Assembly (NCBI GenBank): GCA_905372835.1 | Contig: CAJPQK010000001.1 | Coordinates: 186,001-250,000, forward strand | DNA length: 64,000 nucleotides | Reading direction: 5' to 3' | From: Candidatus Saccharimonadota bacterium | GTDB taxonomy: Bacteria > Patescibacteriota > Saccharimonadia > Saccharimonadales > Saccharimonadaceae | Part shown: in pieces, positions 36,658 through 45,248 of the stretch | Position numbering within the stretch: position 1 is the stretch's first letter | Layout of the letters: each line of letters starts with the position of its first letter | Made by a program: the position numbers and the translations under genes | The notes under the pieces: model-generated | What the model saw: the letters and a program-made list of their open reading frames with translations, nothing else | What the model was told of the DNA's origin: nothing | The model's database searches: none

Positions 36658-37689
36658 ATGAGTATATTGCTGTTAAGTGTTATCTATGGATTGATTATCG
36701 TTGCTTTGATATTAGTATTAGGCGTACATCCTCAGCTTTCTTCGCATAGCCAATTTGAATTAAAGCGTCGAGCGCATCAAGGCGACGAGGAGGCTAAGCT
36801 GCTGCTCAAACGTCGCACGTACTTGGCTGATTTATTTTCGTTGCAGCGGGTGATTGCAGCATTGCTATTGGTGACGCTCAGTGTTATTGGCGTGGAATTA
36901 TTTCACTGGCTAGTTGGTTTTTTGGTATCGCTCGTCATTGCGCTATATTCAGGCGCGCTGGCTCGCTTGTCGCCACTGCAGAAAATTTCACAGTGCGTCT
37001 ATGGGCGATACGAGGGGGCAATTATTCACTGCATTGAGAAATATGCAATAGTATTTTGGGCGATCCGTTCTGTTGTGCCATCGCAAAGCAGTGAATTGGA
37101 CGTCGAGTCACGCGAAGAGCTGCTGGAGATAGTCAAAAACGCCGGTGATGCGTTGTCCAAAGACGAAAAGAAACTCATTACAAACAGCCTCAAATTCAAA
37201 GACATGAAGGTCGCTGACGCCATGATCCCGCACACCATGATTGATAGTATAGGTAACGATGAAGTATTGGGTCCCATCGTTCTGGACGGGCTGTACAAAA
37301 CAGGGCATAGTCGTTTTCCAGTGATTGATGGGGATATCGATCATGTTGTGGGTATGTTATACGTGCAAGATTTAGTGACTATCAGTAACGCTAAAAAATC
37401 ACAAAAAGCGCACCACGTTACTGACGCCATGGAACACGCTGTGTTTTACATTCGAGAAGACCAGTCGCTGCAACAAGCCTTGGCTGCATTCATCAAAACC
37501 AGACACCATCTGTTCATTGTGATTAATCGATACCGTGAAACAGTTGGGCTGTTGAGCTTGGAAGATGTCTTGGAGTCGCTTTTGGGTAAGAAAATTAATG
37601 ATGAATTTGATACTCATGAGGATTTGCGCAAAGTAGCTGAGCGCAATCCACGCGGCAACAACACACCCAAGACTTCAACCGCCTCATAA
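36658..37689 (+). CDS. CBS-domain membrane protein (CorC/CNNM-like)
   Basis: A 343-residue protein with about three N-terminal membrane segments (4-23, 62-80, 84-102). A helical linker and a CBS pair (about 180-300) follow, seen in MIPHTMIDSI, HSRFPVIDGDIDHVVGMLYVQDL and HLFIVINRYRETVGLLSLEDVLE. This is the HlyC/CorC layout, but the C-terminal CorC_HlyC domain is missing. Such proteins take part in Mg handling. TAAAAT (36646-36651) ends 6 nt before ATG. Confidence 0.85.
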   Translation: MSILLLSVIYGLIIVALILVLGVHPQLSSHSQFELKRRAHQGDEEAKLLLKRRTYLADLFSLQRVIAALLLVTLSVIGVELFHWLVGFLVSLVIALYSGALARLSPLQKISQCVYGRYEGAIIHCIEKYAIVFWAIRSVVPSQSSELDVESREELLEIVKNAGDALSKDEKKLITNSLKFKDMKVADAMIPHTMIDSIGNDEVLGPIVLDGLYKTGHSRFPVIDGDIDHVVGMLYVQDLVTISNAKKSQKAHHVTDAMEHAVFYIREDQSLQQALAAFIKTRHHLFIVINRYRETVGLLSLEDVLESLLGKKINDEFDTHEDLRKVAERNPRGNNTPKTSTAS

Positions 37690-37742
37690 TGCAGGCAGTC
37701 ATGCAATTGGAATAACGCGCTAATTTTGCTATACTAACAGAT

Positions 37743-39521
37743 ATGATGAAACGAATTCTTAGTAGCAATGTGGCTGATACTGTTGGTCAAACTATTACCG
37801 TGGCTGGCTGGGTGCATTCCCGGCGCGATCATGGCGGGCTGATTTTTATTGACCTACGCGACCATACCGGGTTGGTACAGCTGGTGATTAATCCTGAGCA
37901 GGCGGAGGCGTTTCGGCTGGCGGAAAACCTGCGTGATGAGTTTGTGATTCGTGCCAGCGGTGTGGTGACGGAGCGCGGCGAAGGTCTGAAGAATCCAAAT
38001 ATTGCCAGTGGCAATGTGGAAATTGTGGTGGAAAATTTGGAGATTCTCAACCGAGCTGAAACCTTGCCAATCCAGCCGTTTGCTGAGGAGAACCAAGCGG
38101 GCGAGGACTTACGTTTTAAATATCGTTACCTCGACCTGCGCCGTCCGAAGATGCAGGACATGCTGAAAAAACGTGCTGAAATGTACCGACGCATGCATCA
38201 GTACATGGATACTCGGGACTTCATTGAGGTTCAGACGCCAATTTTGGCAAATTCTAGCCCTGAGGGCGCGCGTGATTTTCTGATTCCTAGTCGTTTGCAG
38301 GAAAATAAGTTCTACGCTCTGCCGCAAGCCCCGCAGCAGTTCAAGCAGCTGCTGATGGTCGGCGGCGTGCCGCGATATTACCAATTGGCAGCCTGCTTCC
38401 GTGATGAAGATCCGCGAGCTGATCGACTGTATGGCGAGTTTTATCAGCTGGATTTGGAGATGAGTTTTGTTGAAGACGGCGAGGAAGTTCGACAGGAAGT
38501 TGAGCCGTTGATGCGGCAGCTGGCGACTGATTTTGCTGGCAAGAAGTTGCTGGATTTGAGTAATCTACCAGTGGGTGACGGCCAGCCAATTCCGCGTATT
38601 TCCTACCGCGACGCCATGGAGACGTATGGCTCGGACAAACCAGATTTGCGCTTTGGCATGGAGCTGATTGAACTAACCGATGTCTTTGATAACACCGAAT
38701 TTGGCGTGTTCAAAAACGCTGAGTGCATCAAGGCAATTTGCGTGAAAAACGGTGCCAGCCTCAGCCGCAAGCAAATTGATCAATTTACTGATGTTGCAAA
38801 AAGCGAAGGGGCAGGCGGTTTAGCGTACATCACCTATCAAGACGGTGAAGCGAAATCGCCAATTGCCAAGTTCTTGAGTGAAGCAGAACTAGCTTTAATC
38901 CAACAAAAAACTGGCGCAGTTGACGGTGACACAGTTTTCTTCGGCGCTGACACTCGCCCAGTCGTCAACGCCGTGCTTGGTCGCCTGCGAAACGAATTTG
39001 CCGCCCACTTCAACCTGAAAAAATCGGATGAGGTAGCCTTGGCTTGGATTATCGATTTTCCATTCTACGAATGGGATGATCACGGCAAGAAGCTCGACTT
39101 TGGACACAACCCATTCGGTATGCCAAAGGGCGGCCTAGAGGCACTGGAATCGGCGATGACCGATGCCGAAAAACTGGCCATCGTGGCTGACCAATTCGAC
39201 ATGGTGATGAACGGCTACGAAATTTGCTCCGGCGGCGTGCGCAACCACAACCCAGCGGTTCTGTACAAAGTGTTTGACCTACTTGGCTTTAGCGAAAGCT
39301 ACGTCGAGGAAAAGTTTGGCGCCATGCTAAACGCCTTCAAATACGGCGCACCACCGCACGCTGGCTGCGCCTTTGGTGTCGACCGCATCCTCATGGAGCT
39401 CATTGACGAAACTAATGTCCGCGAAACTCTAGCCTTTCCGAAGAACGGCTCGGGCGTTGACGTGATGATGGATTCGCCGTCAACGGTTGATGCAGCGCAG
39501 TTAAGAGAATTAGGTTTATAA
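37743..39521 (+). CDS. aspS: Aspartate-tRNA ligase
   Basis: A 592-residue bacterial-type class II synthetase. It has the OB-fold anticodon domain (about 1-105), motif 2 region YQLAACFRDEDPRADR, the bacterial GAD insertion (about 285-420) and motif 3 GCAFGVDRILM. Whether it also charges tRNA-Asn cannot be decided from this window. TGC-TATACT (37730-37735) ends 7 nt before ATG 37743; a second ATG follows immediately. A strong terminator lies just after the stop. Confidence 0.97.
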   Translation: MMKRILSSNVADTVGQTITVAGWVHSRRDHGGLIFIDLRDHTGLVQLVINPEQAEAFRLAENLRDEFVIRASGVVTERGEGLKNPNIASGNVEIVVENLEILNRAETLPIQPFAEENQAGEDLRFKYRYLDLRRPKMQDMLKKRAEMYRRMHQYMDTRDFIEVQTPILANSSPEGARDFLIPSRLQENKFYALPQAPQQFKQLLMVGGVPRYYQLAACFRDEDPRADRLYGEFYQLDLEMSFVEDGEEVRQEVEPLMRQLATDFAGKKLLDLSNLPVGDGQPIPRISYRDAMETYGSDKPDLRFGMELIELTDVFDNTEFGVFKNAECIKAICVKNGASLSRKQIDQFTDVAKSEGAGGLAYITYQDGEAKSPIAKFLSEAELALIQQKTGAVDGDTVFFGADTRPVVNAVLGRLRNEFAAHFNLKKSDEVALAWIIDFPFYEWDDHGKKLDFGHNPFGMPKGGLEALESAMTDAEKLAIVADQFDMVMNGYEICSGGVRNHNPAVLYKVFDLLGFSESYVEEKFGAMLNAFKYGAPPHAGCAFGVDRILMELIDETNVRETLAFPKNGSGVDVMMDSPSTVDAAQLRELGL

Positions 39522-39526
39522 GATAA

Positions 39527-39560
39527 ATCACGGCGGAACAAACTGCCGTGATTATTTTTG
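39527..39560 (+). terminator. Intrinsic terminator after aspS
   Basis: Arms AATCACGGC (39527-39535) and GCCGTGATT (39546-39554) form a perfect 9-bp stem, followed by ATTTTTG. Confidence 0.9.
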
Positions 39561-39582
39561 ATTATTTTCAAGGGTAAGCAGG

Positions 39583-39759
39583 CTATTTTTGCTGTTTTTT
39601 CTGGCTGATAAATTGTGAGATGAGACCAATGATAACAACCAAAACTGCAACGTAAAGCAACCCACTGATCAACCAGGCGGCAAGGCGAAACACCATGCTC
39701 AATACCCAAGCGATGATGACCAGGACTGCGATACTGTAAATTAATTTAGGAAAAGACAT
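39583..39759 (-). CDS. 58-residue membrane protein
   Basis: A small protein with two hydrophobic segments (about 4-24 and 27-48) and a basic tail, SQFISQKKQQK. TGG-TATAAT (TATAAT 39771-39766) ends 6 nt before ATG 39759, which fixes the start; the frame is open upstream but only as antisense to the glucanase end. No family recognised. Confidence 0.65.
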   Translation of the reverse strand: MSFPKLIYSIAVLVIIAWVLSMVFRLAAWLISGLLYVAVLVVIIGLISQFISQKKQQK

Positions 39760-39775
39760 ATATCTATTATACCAT

Positions 39776-40777
39776 CTACCGCGAGCTAAGCATACCGTCA
39801 AACCACCCCTTAGCATGGCAATCACGAAAGTTCCAGGCCCCGGGGCTCTCGGTTTTGTAACTCCAGTAGAACCAGGCATCGACGTTTGCTGGTACGGCAA
39901 GTTGCGATTGGCAGTGAGAATATTCAGTGTCGTCGCTGGCAATGCCTGGCGGCAGAGTAGCACTCCACTCGCCGATGATTAGTGACTGCTGCTGGGCATA
40001 ATCGCGGTACTCGCCAGACCGTTGGTCAAGTACCTGACGGTGGTGAGTTAGCGACGTCGCTTGATTGTCCGTATCAGAGAAGCACTGATAATGATGTATA
40101 TCCAGCGTACTAGACCCGACTCGCCCCGACCACCAAGCTGGCTGGTAGCAATCAGATGCCACGATACGCACATGAGATGGCAACCTACTGCGTAATTTCC
40201 GGCTCGTTTTGCGTGTCCACCACCACAACTGCCACCGTTCGCGTCGGGTCGTCACCAGGGGCTCATTGAGCAGTTCAATACCCCACAGTGCTGGATGCTC
40301 GCCGTATTCATTGGCAATATCCAGCAGTATCTGTGTGGTTTTTCGCTGATTGGCGCGTTGATACCATTGAACTCTACCAGTATTGCCACTACCGCTGTGG
40401 TCGCTGGCGTTTTGAGCGCCAGGCGCGGCGTGGAGATCGAGCAGAACCTGCAAGTTATAGTGCCCAGCTATGTCCATCAGCCAACCAATCTGTGGTTTTG
40501 CTGATAGATACGGCGGCTGATCATCCAGCGCCCAATAGCCAATCGGCAGTCGCAGTAGTCGTATGCCAGCTTGCGCCAACCATTTGAGGTCATCTTCCTG
40601 GATGAAGGTGTGTCGATGGTGCTGGATGCGCGCTCGGCCATCTGCGGTTTTAGATAATTCATATTCGTTGGTCGCGTCTGTTCCGGCAAATACACTTGGC
40701 GTCATCCATTTTTCGAGCACCAGCCAACCACCGAGATTAACTCCAGGTATGGCGGGTGAGGAAGAATGATTGCTCAT
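39776..40777 (-). CDS. Glycoside hydrolase family 5 protein, exo-1,3-glucanase-like
   Basis: A 333-residue TIM-barrel hydrolase. The opening GVNLGGWLVLEKWMTPS is the hallmark of fungal-type exo-beta-1,3-glucanases (GH5 subfamily 9 and relatives). The acid/base is Glu172 in LLNEPL and the nucleophile Glu270 in IIGEWS; RLPIGYW and LDLHAAPG are also conserved. No signal peptide is visible, so it would act in the cytoplasm or leave by another route. TGC-TACAGT (40789-40784) ends 6 nt before ATG 40777. The substrate is probably a beta-glucan or glucoside; unproven. Confidence 0.87.
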   Translation of the reverse strand: MSNHSSSPAIPGVNLGGWLVLEKWMTPSVFAGTDATNEYELSKTADGRARIQHHRHTFIQEDDLKWLAQAGIRLLRLPIGYWALDDQPPYLSAKPQIGWLMDIAGHYNLQVLLDLHAAPGAQNASDHSGSGNTGRVQWYQRANQRKTTQILLDIANEYGEHPALWGIELLNEPLVTTRRERWQLWWWTRKTSRKLRSRLPSHVRIVASDCYQPAWWSGRVGSSTLDIHHYQCFSDTDNQATSLTHHRQVLDQRSGEYRDYAQQQSLIIGEWSATLPPGIASDDTEYSHCQSQLAVPANVDAWFYWSYKTESPGAWNFRDCHAKGWFDGMLSSR

Positions 40778-40836
40778 GTCTCTACTGTAGCACGAATACA
40801 TTGTCGAATTATAGCGAAACAGCTATACTGAAAGTA

Positions 40837-41247
40837 ATGTATGATCGACACGAAGTTAGTGTAAAAGTGGCGCTGTATAGCAGCGACGGCAAGCGTACTC
40901 TGTTGATGCGTCATTGGGGTGATGCGGGGTTTGGTCTACCGGGCGGGCATATTGACGCTGGCGAGACGCCTGATGAAGCGTTAGAGCGGGAGCTGCGCGA
41001 AGAGCTAGGCATGACAATTGACGCGACTCCGGCTGGCTTTTATGTGCGCGACCCGTATGATACCACCGCCAAAAACCATAAGATCATCCTTGGCTATACG
41101 GCCACAATTGACGGTGATGTCGAATTGCCAGCTCAGGCTTGTGATGGCAGCGAAGCAGGTCCCGTTTGGCTGACGCGAACAGAAGTCGAAACTACTGACA
41201 AAATTGCGCCAGGCTACCAGGATTTTGTGCTGAAGTGGTGGTCGTAA
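40837..41247 (+). CDS. Nudix hydrolase
   Basis: A 136-residue MutT-like protein with a full Nudix box (GGHIDAGETPDEALERELRE, then ELGM). ATG 40837 is chosen because TATACT (40824-40829) ends 7 nt before it; the longer frame starts inside the divergent glucanase gene. The substrate cannot be predicted. Confidence 0.88.
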   Translation: MYDRHEVSVKVALYSSDGKRTLLMRHWGDAGFGLPGGHIDAGETPDEALERELREELGMTIDATPAGFYVRDPYDTTAKNHKIILGYTATIDGDVELPAQACDGSEAGPVWLTRTEVETTDKIAPGYQDFVLKWWS

Positions 41248-41280
41248 GAAGCGTAATATCTGAGGAGGTACAACAAGGCT

Positions 41281-42630
41281 ATGAAATCAATTCCCAAACG
41301 AACGCTAACATTCATTGACTCATGGCTAACGTTGCGCAGCCAGTGGGCGCGCTGGCCGGGATTTACGGTCGCGATAGCTAAGGACAGCGAGGTAGTTTTT
41401 CATAGAGCCTATGGTCTATCAAATATAGAAAATAACGAGAAATTAACAACTAACCACCTTTTTCACATCGCTTCGCACTCAAAAACATTTACTGCCACGG
41501 CCGTGATGCAGCTGCAAGAATGTGGTAAGTTGCGCATTGATGATCCAATTACGACTCACCTACCGTGGCTGGCGCAGCACAGCGACCAGCGTTGGCGCGA
41601 CGTAACCTTGCGTCAATTGTTGAGCCACTCAGCAGGCGTGATTCGCGACGGCCAGGCATCAGGTTTTTGGCAGTTCCAAGGAGAATTTCCGGATGAAGAC
41701 GAGTTCAAGAAGCAGATTATGCAATCACAACTGGTATTTGAACCAAATTCTGAGTTCAAGTATTCCAATTTTGGTTTTGGCTTACTGGGTTTGGTGATTG
41801 AACAAGCTAGCGGGAAATCCTATGCTGATTTTATGGCGGAAAACATTATCACGCCGCTTGGATTAACCCAAACCGCTGCGGAATATCCCCCGGAACTTTA
41901 CATGGCGACTGGTTATGGTAGGTTTGATTTGCAACAGCAGCGTCGACCGTTTCAGCACATCACAACTGGCGCGCTGCAGCCAGCCACGGGATTTTGCTCA
42001 ACAGCGCATGACTTGGTGAAATTCTTTGCTGCTCTGCAAGTTGGCTCAGGCAAATTGTTGAGTGATGTCTCCAAACGGGAAATGCAGCGTCCATCATGGC
42101 AAGTTGCCGATGATGTAAATGCAGGTAGCTACGGATTAGGTTTGGATATAGAAAAGGCTAAAAATGGTAAACGGCTCGTCGGTCATAGCGGTGGCTGCCC
42201 AGGGTTTATTAGTAATACATGTTTACAGATTGACGATGGAATAGCCGTTTCGGTATTGGCGAATGCGTACGATACGGTGCCGGGAATAGTCACAAATTCG
42301 ATATTAGAAATTATTGATCAGTTTGGTGAATCCTCTGACAAAAACCGTCGCAAGTTTGAAGCGCGGTTTGCCAATGATTATGGCGTGTATGAAGTTGTTG
42401 ATACGAAAAAAGGACTGAGGGGTTTATGGTCTAATGATTGGCGACCATTCAACATGGCTGAAGAACTAGAAATAGTTGATGACGCCACTCTAAAAATTGC
42501 AAAAAGTAGTCACTTTAGCTATTTTGGCGAACTGATGAAATATGAGTTTGATGCTAAAAATAAACCCTCTGCCATGTATCGCAGCGGTGCCAAGAATTAC
42601 GTGAGTCAAGATGGTGATTTGAGAGTGTGA
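41281..42630 (+). CDS. Serine hydrolase of the beta-lactamase/penicillin-binding (class C-like) family
   Basis: A 449-residue protein with the class C/PBP4* fold: S65-H-S-K68 (SxxK), YSN in FKYSNFGFG, and HSGGCPGF as the third motif. A C-terminal domain (about 350-449) follows. No signal peptide is visible, which is unusual for a cell-wall enzyme, so an esterase or peptidase role is possible. GAGGAGG lies 12 nt before ATG 41281. The CYTH gene follows after 9 nt. Confidence 0.87.
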   Translation: MKSIPKRTLTFIDSWLTLRSQWARWPGFTVAIAKDSEVVFHRAYGLSNIENNEKLTTNHLFHIASHSKTFTATAVMQLQECGKLRIDDPITTHLPWLAQHSDQRWRDVTLRQLLSHSAGVIRDGQASGFWQFQGEFPDEDEFKKQIMQSQLVFEPNSEFKYSNFGFGLLGLVIEQASGKSYADFMAENIITPLGLTQTAAEYPPELYMATGYGRFDLQQQRRPFQHITTGALQPATGFCSTAHDLVKFFAALQVGSGKLLSDVSKREMQRPSWQVADDVNAGSYGLGLDIEKAKNGKRLVGHSGGCPGFISNTCLQIDDGIAVSVLANAYDTVPGIVTNSILEIIDQFGESSDKNRRKFEARFANDYGVYEVVDTKKGLRGLWSNDWRPFNMAEELEIVDDATLKIAKSSHFSYFGELMKYEFDAKNKPSAMYRSGAKNYVSQDGDLRV

Positions 42631-42639
42631 AAGATTTTC

Positions 42640-43209
42640 ATGTCGAATATAGAATACGAAGCAAAAATATATGATATTGATCCAGCCGATATCGCTGGGA
42701 AATTGGCAAAACTCGGTGCCAAAGAGATTGGTAATTATAATTTTCGCCGTTATGTATTTGATACAATTCCGGCGATACCAAATCGCTGGGTACGGTTGCG
42801 CTCCGATGGGCAACACGCTACTCTGACTGTCAAAGAAATAACCACTGACGCTATTGATGGGACTCACGAGTGGGAGGTTGAAGTCTCCGACCTAGAAACG
42901 ACCCTAGAGATCTTAGCAAAGATTGGCATTAAGCCACGTGGCTATCAAGAAAACAAACGGCAAGAATATGATCTGGATGGCGTCCAGGTCGTCATTGACC
43001 GCTGGCCAAAGCTAAAACCATACATTGAAATAGAGGGTAATAGCGCGGAGGAAGTGATAAATACTGCGAAACTTTTGGGCTACGCCGAAGATGATCTGAC
43101 GACGAAAAACACTACTGAGTTATATCAGGATATTGGTATAGCTATTGAGAAAACGCTAGAATTAACGTTTGCTGCAGCCGTCGAAGATGGAACGACTGCA
43201 GAATTATAA
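42640..43209 (+). CDS. CYTH-domain protein (class IV adenylate cyclase/thiamine-triphosphatase fold)
   Basis: A 189-residue CYTH protein with the ExExK signature (EYEAKI at residues 5-10), RLRSDG, HEWEVEVSD and IDRWPKLKPYIEIEG around the triphosphate tunnel. Family members act on triphosphate substrates (ATP, thiamine triphosphate, tripolyphosphate); which one applies is unknown. Overlaps the convergent VIT gene by 6 nt. Confidence 0.88.
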   Translation: MSNIEYEAKIYDIDPADIAGKLAKLGAKEIGNYNFRRYVFDTIPAIPNRWVRLRSDGQHATLTVKEITTDAIDGTHEWEVEVSDLETTLEILAKIGIKPRGYQENKRQEYDLDGVQVVIDRWPKLKPYIEIEGNSAEEVINTAKLLGYAEDDLTTKNTTELYQDIGIAIEKTLELTFAAAVEDGTTAEL

Positions 43210-43737
43210 CTGAACGCCCAGCCACGCCGCCAATACATCACCGGCAAAGTACGCTAGTCCAGCGGCAACTGCGCCGAGGAGTAAAGTGATGGCAGCTTCT
43301 TGCCACGGCGACTGGTTGCCAACCTTGCCTTTGATGAAACCAATTGTCAGGAAGGCGACTGCTGTTAGTGCTGAGCTGACATAAAACAGGGTGGTGCTTG
43401 GTGCTTTTGAGCCTGCAATGACATCAACCAGGTAGGGTATTACGGGTACGCTACCGACGGCGACGAAAGCCAGGAAGGTGACTGCACCGATTATTTTAGG
43501 AGAGGCACGCTTTTGCGTATCGCGGGCTGATTCTTCGTGTTCGGCGCTGGCTGCCAGGTAAGCACTGGAGCCCATTGAAAAGCCATCAGCAATCAAGTTT
43601 GCAACGCCCAAAATGAGGATAACCGCACTGGAAATCCCTGCGCCGGCCGACGCTGCCACTACGGCAAAGGTTGTAACTGTGCCGTCAACCGCACCGTACA
43701 CAAATTCTGAAATGTATCGTCTAAAAAGTATTTTCAT
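43204..43737 (-). CDS. VIT1/CCC1-family iron/manganese transporter
   Basis: A 177-residue membrane protein with about five helices. The opening SEFVYGAVDGTVTTFAVVAA and GVANLIADGFSMGSSAYLA are typical of the VIT1/CCC1 family, followed by the cytoplasmic AEHEESARD region. It likely exports Fe or Mn from the cytoplasm. ATG 43737 lies 9 nt after TGC-TATAAT (43752-43747); the longer frame starts upstream of this promoter. Confidence 0.88.
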   Translation of the reverse strand: MKILFRRYISEFVYGAVDGTVTTFAVVAASAGAGISSAVILILGVANLIADGFSMGSSAYLAASAEHEESARDTQKRASPKIIGAVTFLAFVAVGSVPVIPYLVDVIAGSKAPSTTLFYVSSALTAVAFLTIGFIKGKVGNQSPWQEAAITLLLGAVAAGLAYFAGDVLAAWLGVQL

Positions 43738-43795
43738 AACCGTGCCATTATAGCACAATTAGGAGTTGTGGGGTTGATTCGCGTATACTAAAGCA

Positions 43796-44554
43796 ATGCA
43801 TACTGATGATTTTCGGGAGTTGATCCACCAAAAAGGTCGCGAACTGTACCGGCCAATGCCGTGGCGTGATCAGCCAACCCTGTACTATGTGCTGGTGAGC
43901 GAGCTAATGCTGCAACAAACGCAAGTTGCTCGCGTCTTGACGAAGTTCATGGAGTTTACCACAGCGTTTCCGGACATTGAGTCACTGGCAGCGGCCGAGT
44001 TGACTGAGGTGCTTCGTGCGTGGCAGGGGCTGGGCTATAACCGTCGCGCTCAGTATCTTCACCGAGCAGCACAAGCCATTGCCGCTGGTGCCCCAGCGAC
44101 CACACTAAATGACCTCGTTGAACTACCAGGCATTGGTGTCAATACTGCCGGTGCCATCATGAACTACGCATACCAAGCGCCAACGCCGTTCATCGAAACC
44201 AATATTCGCACGGTCTATCTCAATCATTTTTTTATGGACCAGACAGCAGTGGCGGATCGTGACATATTGCCTATTGTCGAGCAGACGATGGACCAGGCAA
44301 ATCCGCGCCAGTGGTTCTGGGCGCTGATGGACTATGGCAGTGAACTGAAGGCTCAGGGGAAGGGCAAATTGTCCGCCAGTCGTCACTATACTAAACAGTC
44401 GCAGTTTGCCGGCAGTCTCCGCCAAATGCGGGGCGAGATTTTGCGTCGATATGTTGGCGGGCAGCCACTCGCTGAAATTACCGCTGAGTTGCAGGACGAT
44501 CCACGATTTGCGGCGGCACTGGATGGCTTGCGGCGGGACGGCCTCATCGGCTGA
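43796..44554 (+). CDS. MutY-like DNA glycosylase without an iron-sulfur cluster
   Basis: A 252-residue HhH-GPD glycosylase closest to MutY. SELMLQQTQV holds the MutY catalytic Glu, AWQGLGYNRRAQYL and the hairpin LPGIGVNTAGAI are conserved. The position of the conserved Asp (MutY LDGNV, Nth VDT) is Glu in FIETNIRTV. The four-Cys cluster and the MutT-like C-terminal domain are both missing; the region reads YGSELKAQGKGKLSASRHYTKQS. TATACT (43784-43789) ends 6 nt before ATG. Confidence 0.85.
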   Translation: MHTDDFRELIHQKGRELYRPMPWRDQPTLYYVLVSELMLQQTQVARVLTKFMEFTTAFPDIESLAAAELTEVLRAWQGLGYNRRAQYLHRAAQAIAAGAPATTLNDLVELPGIGVNTAGAIMNYAYQAPTPFIETNIRTVYLNHFFMDQTAVADRDILPIVEQTMDQANPRQWFWALMDYGSELKAQGKGKLSASRHYTKQSQFAGSLRQMRGEILRRYVGGQPLAEITAELQDDPRFAAALDGLRRDGLIG

Positions 44555-44565
44555 TGATATAAGTA

Positions 44566-44594
44566 TTGACATTTTAAACCGTCTATGCTATCAT
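44566..44594 (+). promoter_or_regulatory. Consensus promoter of the YtxG/YtxH-like pair
   Basis: -35 TTGACA (44566-44571), a 17-nt spacer ending in TGC, and -10 TATCAT (44589-44594). The predicted start near 44601 gives a leader of about 42 nt with AAAGGAAAGG before ATG 44643. This is one of the strongest promoters in the window. Confidence 0.8.
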
Positions 44595-44642
44595 AACAAT
44601 CAGTCGATATGACGAACATAAACAACAAATCAAAGGAAAGGT

Positions 44643-44864
44643 ATGGAAGATATGCAAACAGTTATTATACTGATGACCGCGGTGATTGTGGTCCACTCGG
44701 TGGCGATCATCATCTTATTCAGTATAATAATCGCGCTCTTGGCAAAACTCAAACGTATTGCCAGCCAGGCTGAAACAGCAGCGCATAATATTGCGCAAGC
44801 GACGGAATGGTTGTCACCAAAGAAAGTTTTTACTGAAGCTTCTCGACTTTTTCGCAAGAAATAG
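44643..44864 (+). CDS. YtxG/DUF948-like small membrane protein
   Basis: A 73-residue protein with one long membrane helix (about 5-32) and an amphipathic, basic tail. Its size, topology and place directly before a YtxH-like gene recall the ytxG-ytxH stress operon of Bacillus; sequence similarity alone is too short to prove this. AAAGGAAAGG precedes ATG. Confidence 0.65.
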   Translation: MEDMQTVIILMTAVIVVHSVAIIILFSIIIALLAKLKRIASQAETAAHNIAQATEWLSPKKVFTEASRLFRKK

Positions 44865-44909
44865 CAAAGATCCATCAGTAAGGCATAATAAACAAACAAA
44901 GGAGAACAT

Positions 44910-45179
44910 ATGAAGAAAGTATTAACGGTCTTGGGTGCTGCGGTAGCTGGTTTTGCAGCTGGTGTATTGACTGCACCAAAAAGCGGTAAAGAAACTCGTA
45001 AAGACTTGAAGAAAAAGGCTAATGAGCTGAAAAAAGATGCTGACAAATGTGCAGCAAAGGCAAAGACAGTAGCAAAAGATACCGCTACTTCTCTGAAGTC
45101 TGGGGCGCAAAAAGTGGGCAAGGCGACAGCTGACGCGGCTCATGATGTTAAAGAAGACGTTGAAAAAAGCCTGAAATAA
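44910..45179 (+). CDS. YtxH-like protein
   Basis: An 89-residue protein with a short hydrophobic N-terminal segment, LTVLGAAVAGFAAGVLTAPKSG, then a Lys/Ala-rich helix KETRKDLKKKANELKKDAD. This is the typical YtxH (gas-vesicle-like) pattern. Such proteins are often stress-induced and of unknown mechanism. AAAGGAG precedes ATG 44910. A terminator-like hairpin begins 15 nt after the stop. Confidence 0.8.
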   Translation: MKKVLTVLGAAVAGFAAGVLTAPKSGKETRKDLKKKANELKKDADKCAAKAKTVAKDTATSLKSGAQKVGKATADAAHDVKEDVEKSLK

Positions 45180-45180
45180 T

Positions 45181-45209
45181 TTGACAACAAGCCAAAAACG
45201 CGGGACAAT
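45181..45209 (+). promoter_or_regulatory. Promoter lying inside a terminator-like hairpin
   Basis: -35 TTGACA (45181-45186), a 17-nt spacer and -10 GACAAT (45204-45209). ATG 45217 follows after 7 nt. The TTG could be read as a start codon, but it forms the first half of the -35 box. Confidence 0.75.
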
Positions 45210-45248
45210 GGGACAGATGAAACAAGCTGCTACAAGTCTCGCGTTTTT
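45194..45248 (+). terminator. Hairpin whose loop contains the next gene's start
   Basis: Arms AAAAACGCGGGAC (45194-45206) and GTCTCGCGTTTTT (45236-45248) pair over 13 bp with one G-U, loop 29 nt. The ATG of the next gene (45217) lies in the loop. Transcripts from upstream can fold it and end in the T run. Transcripts starting near 45217 lack the first arm and would escape. Confidence 0.6.

Noticed and set aside
45181..45216. TTG start that would lengthen the 45217 gene by 12 codons
   Set aside because: TTGACA is the -35 box with a 17-nt spacer to GACAAT; the hydrophobic segment begins properly from ATG 45217.
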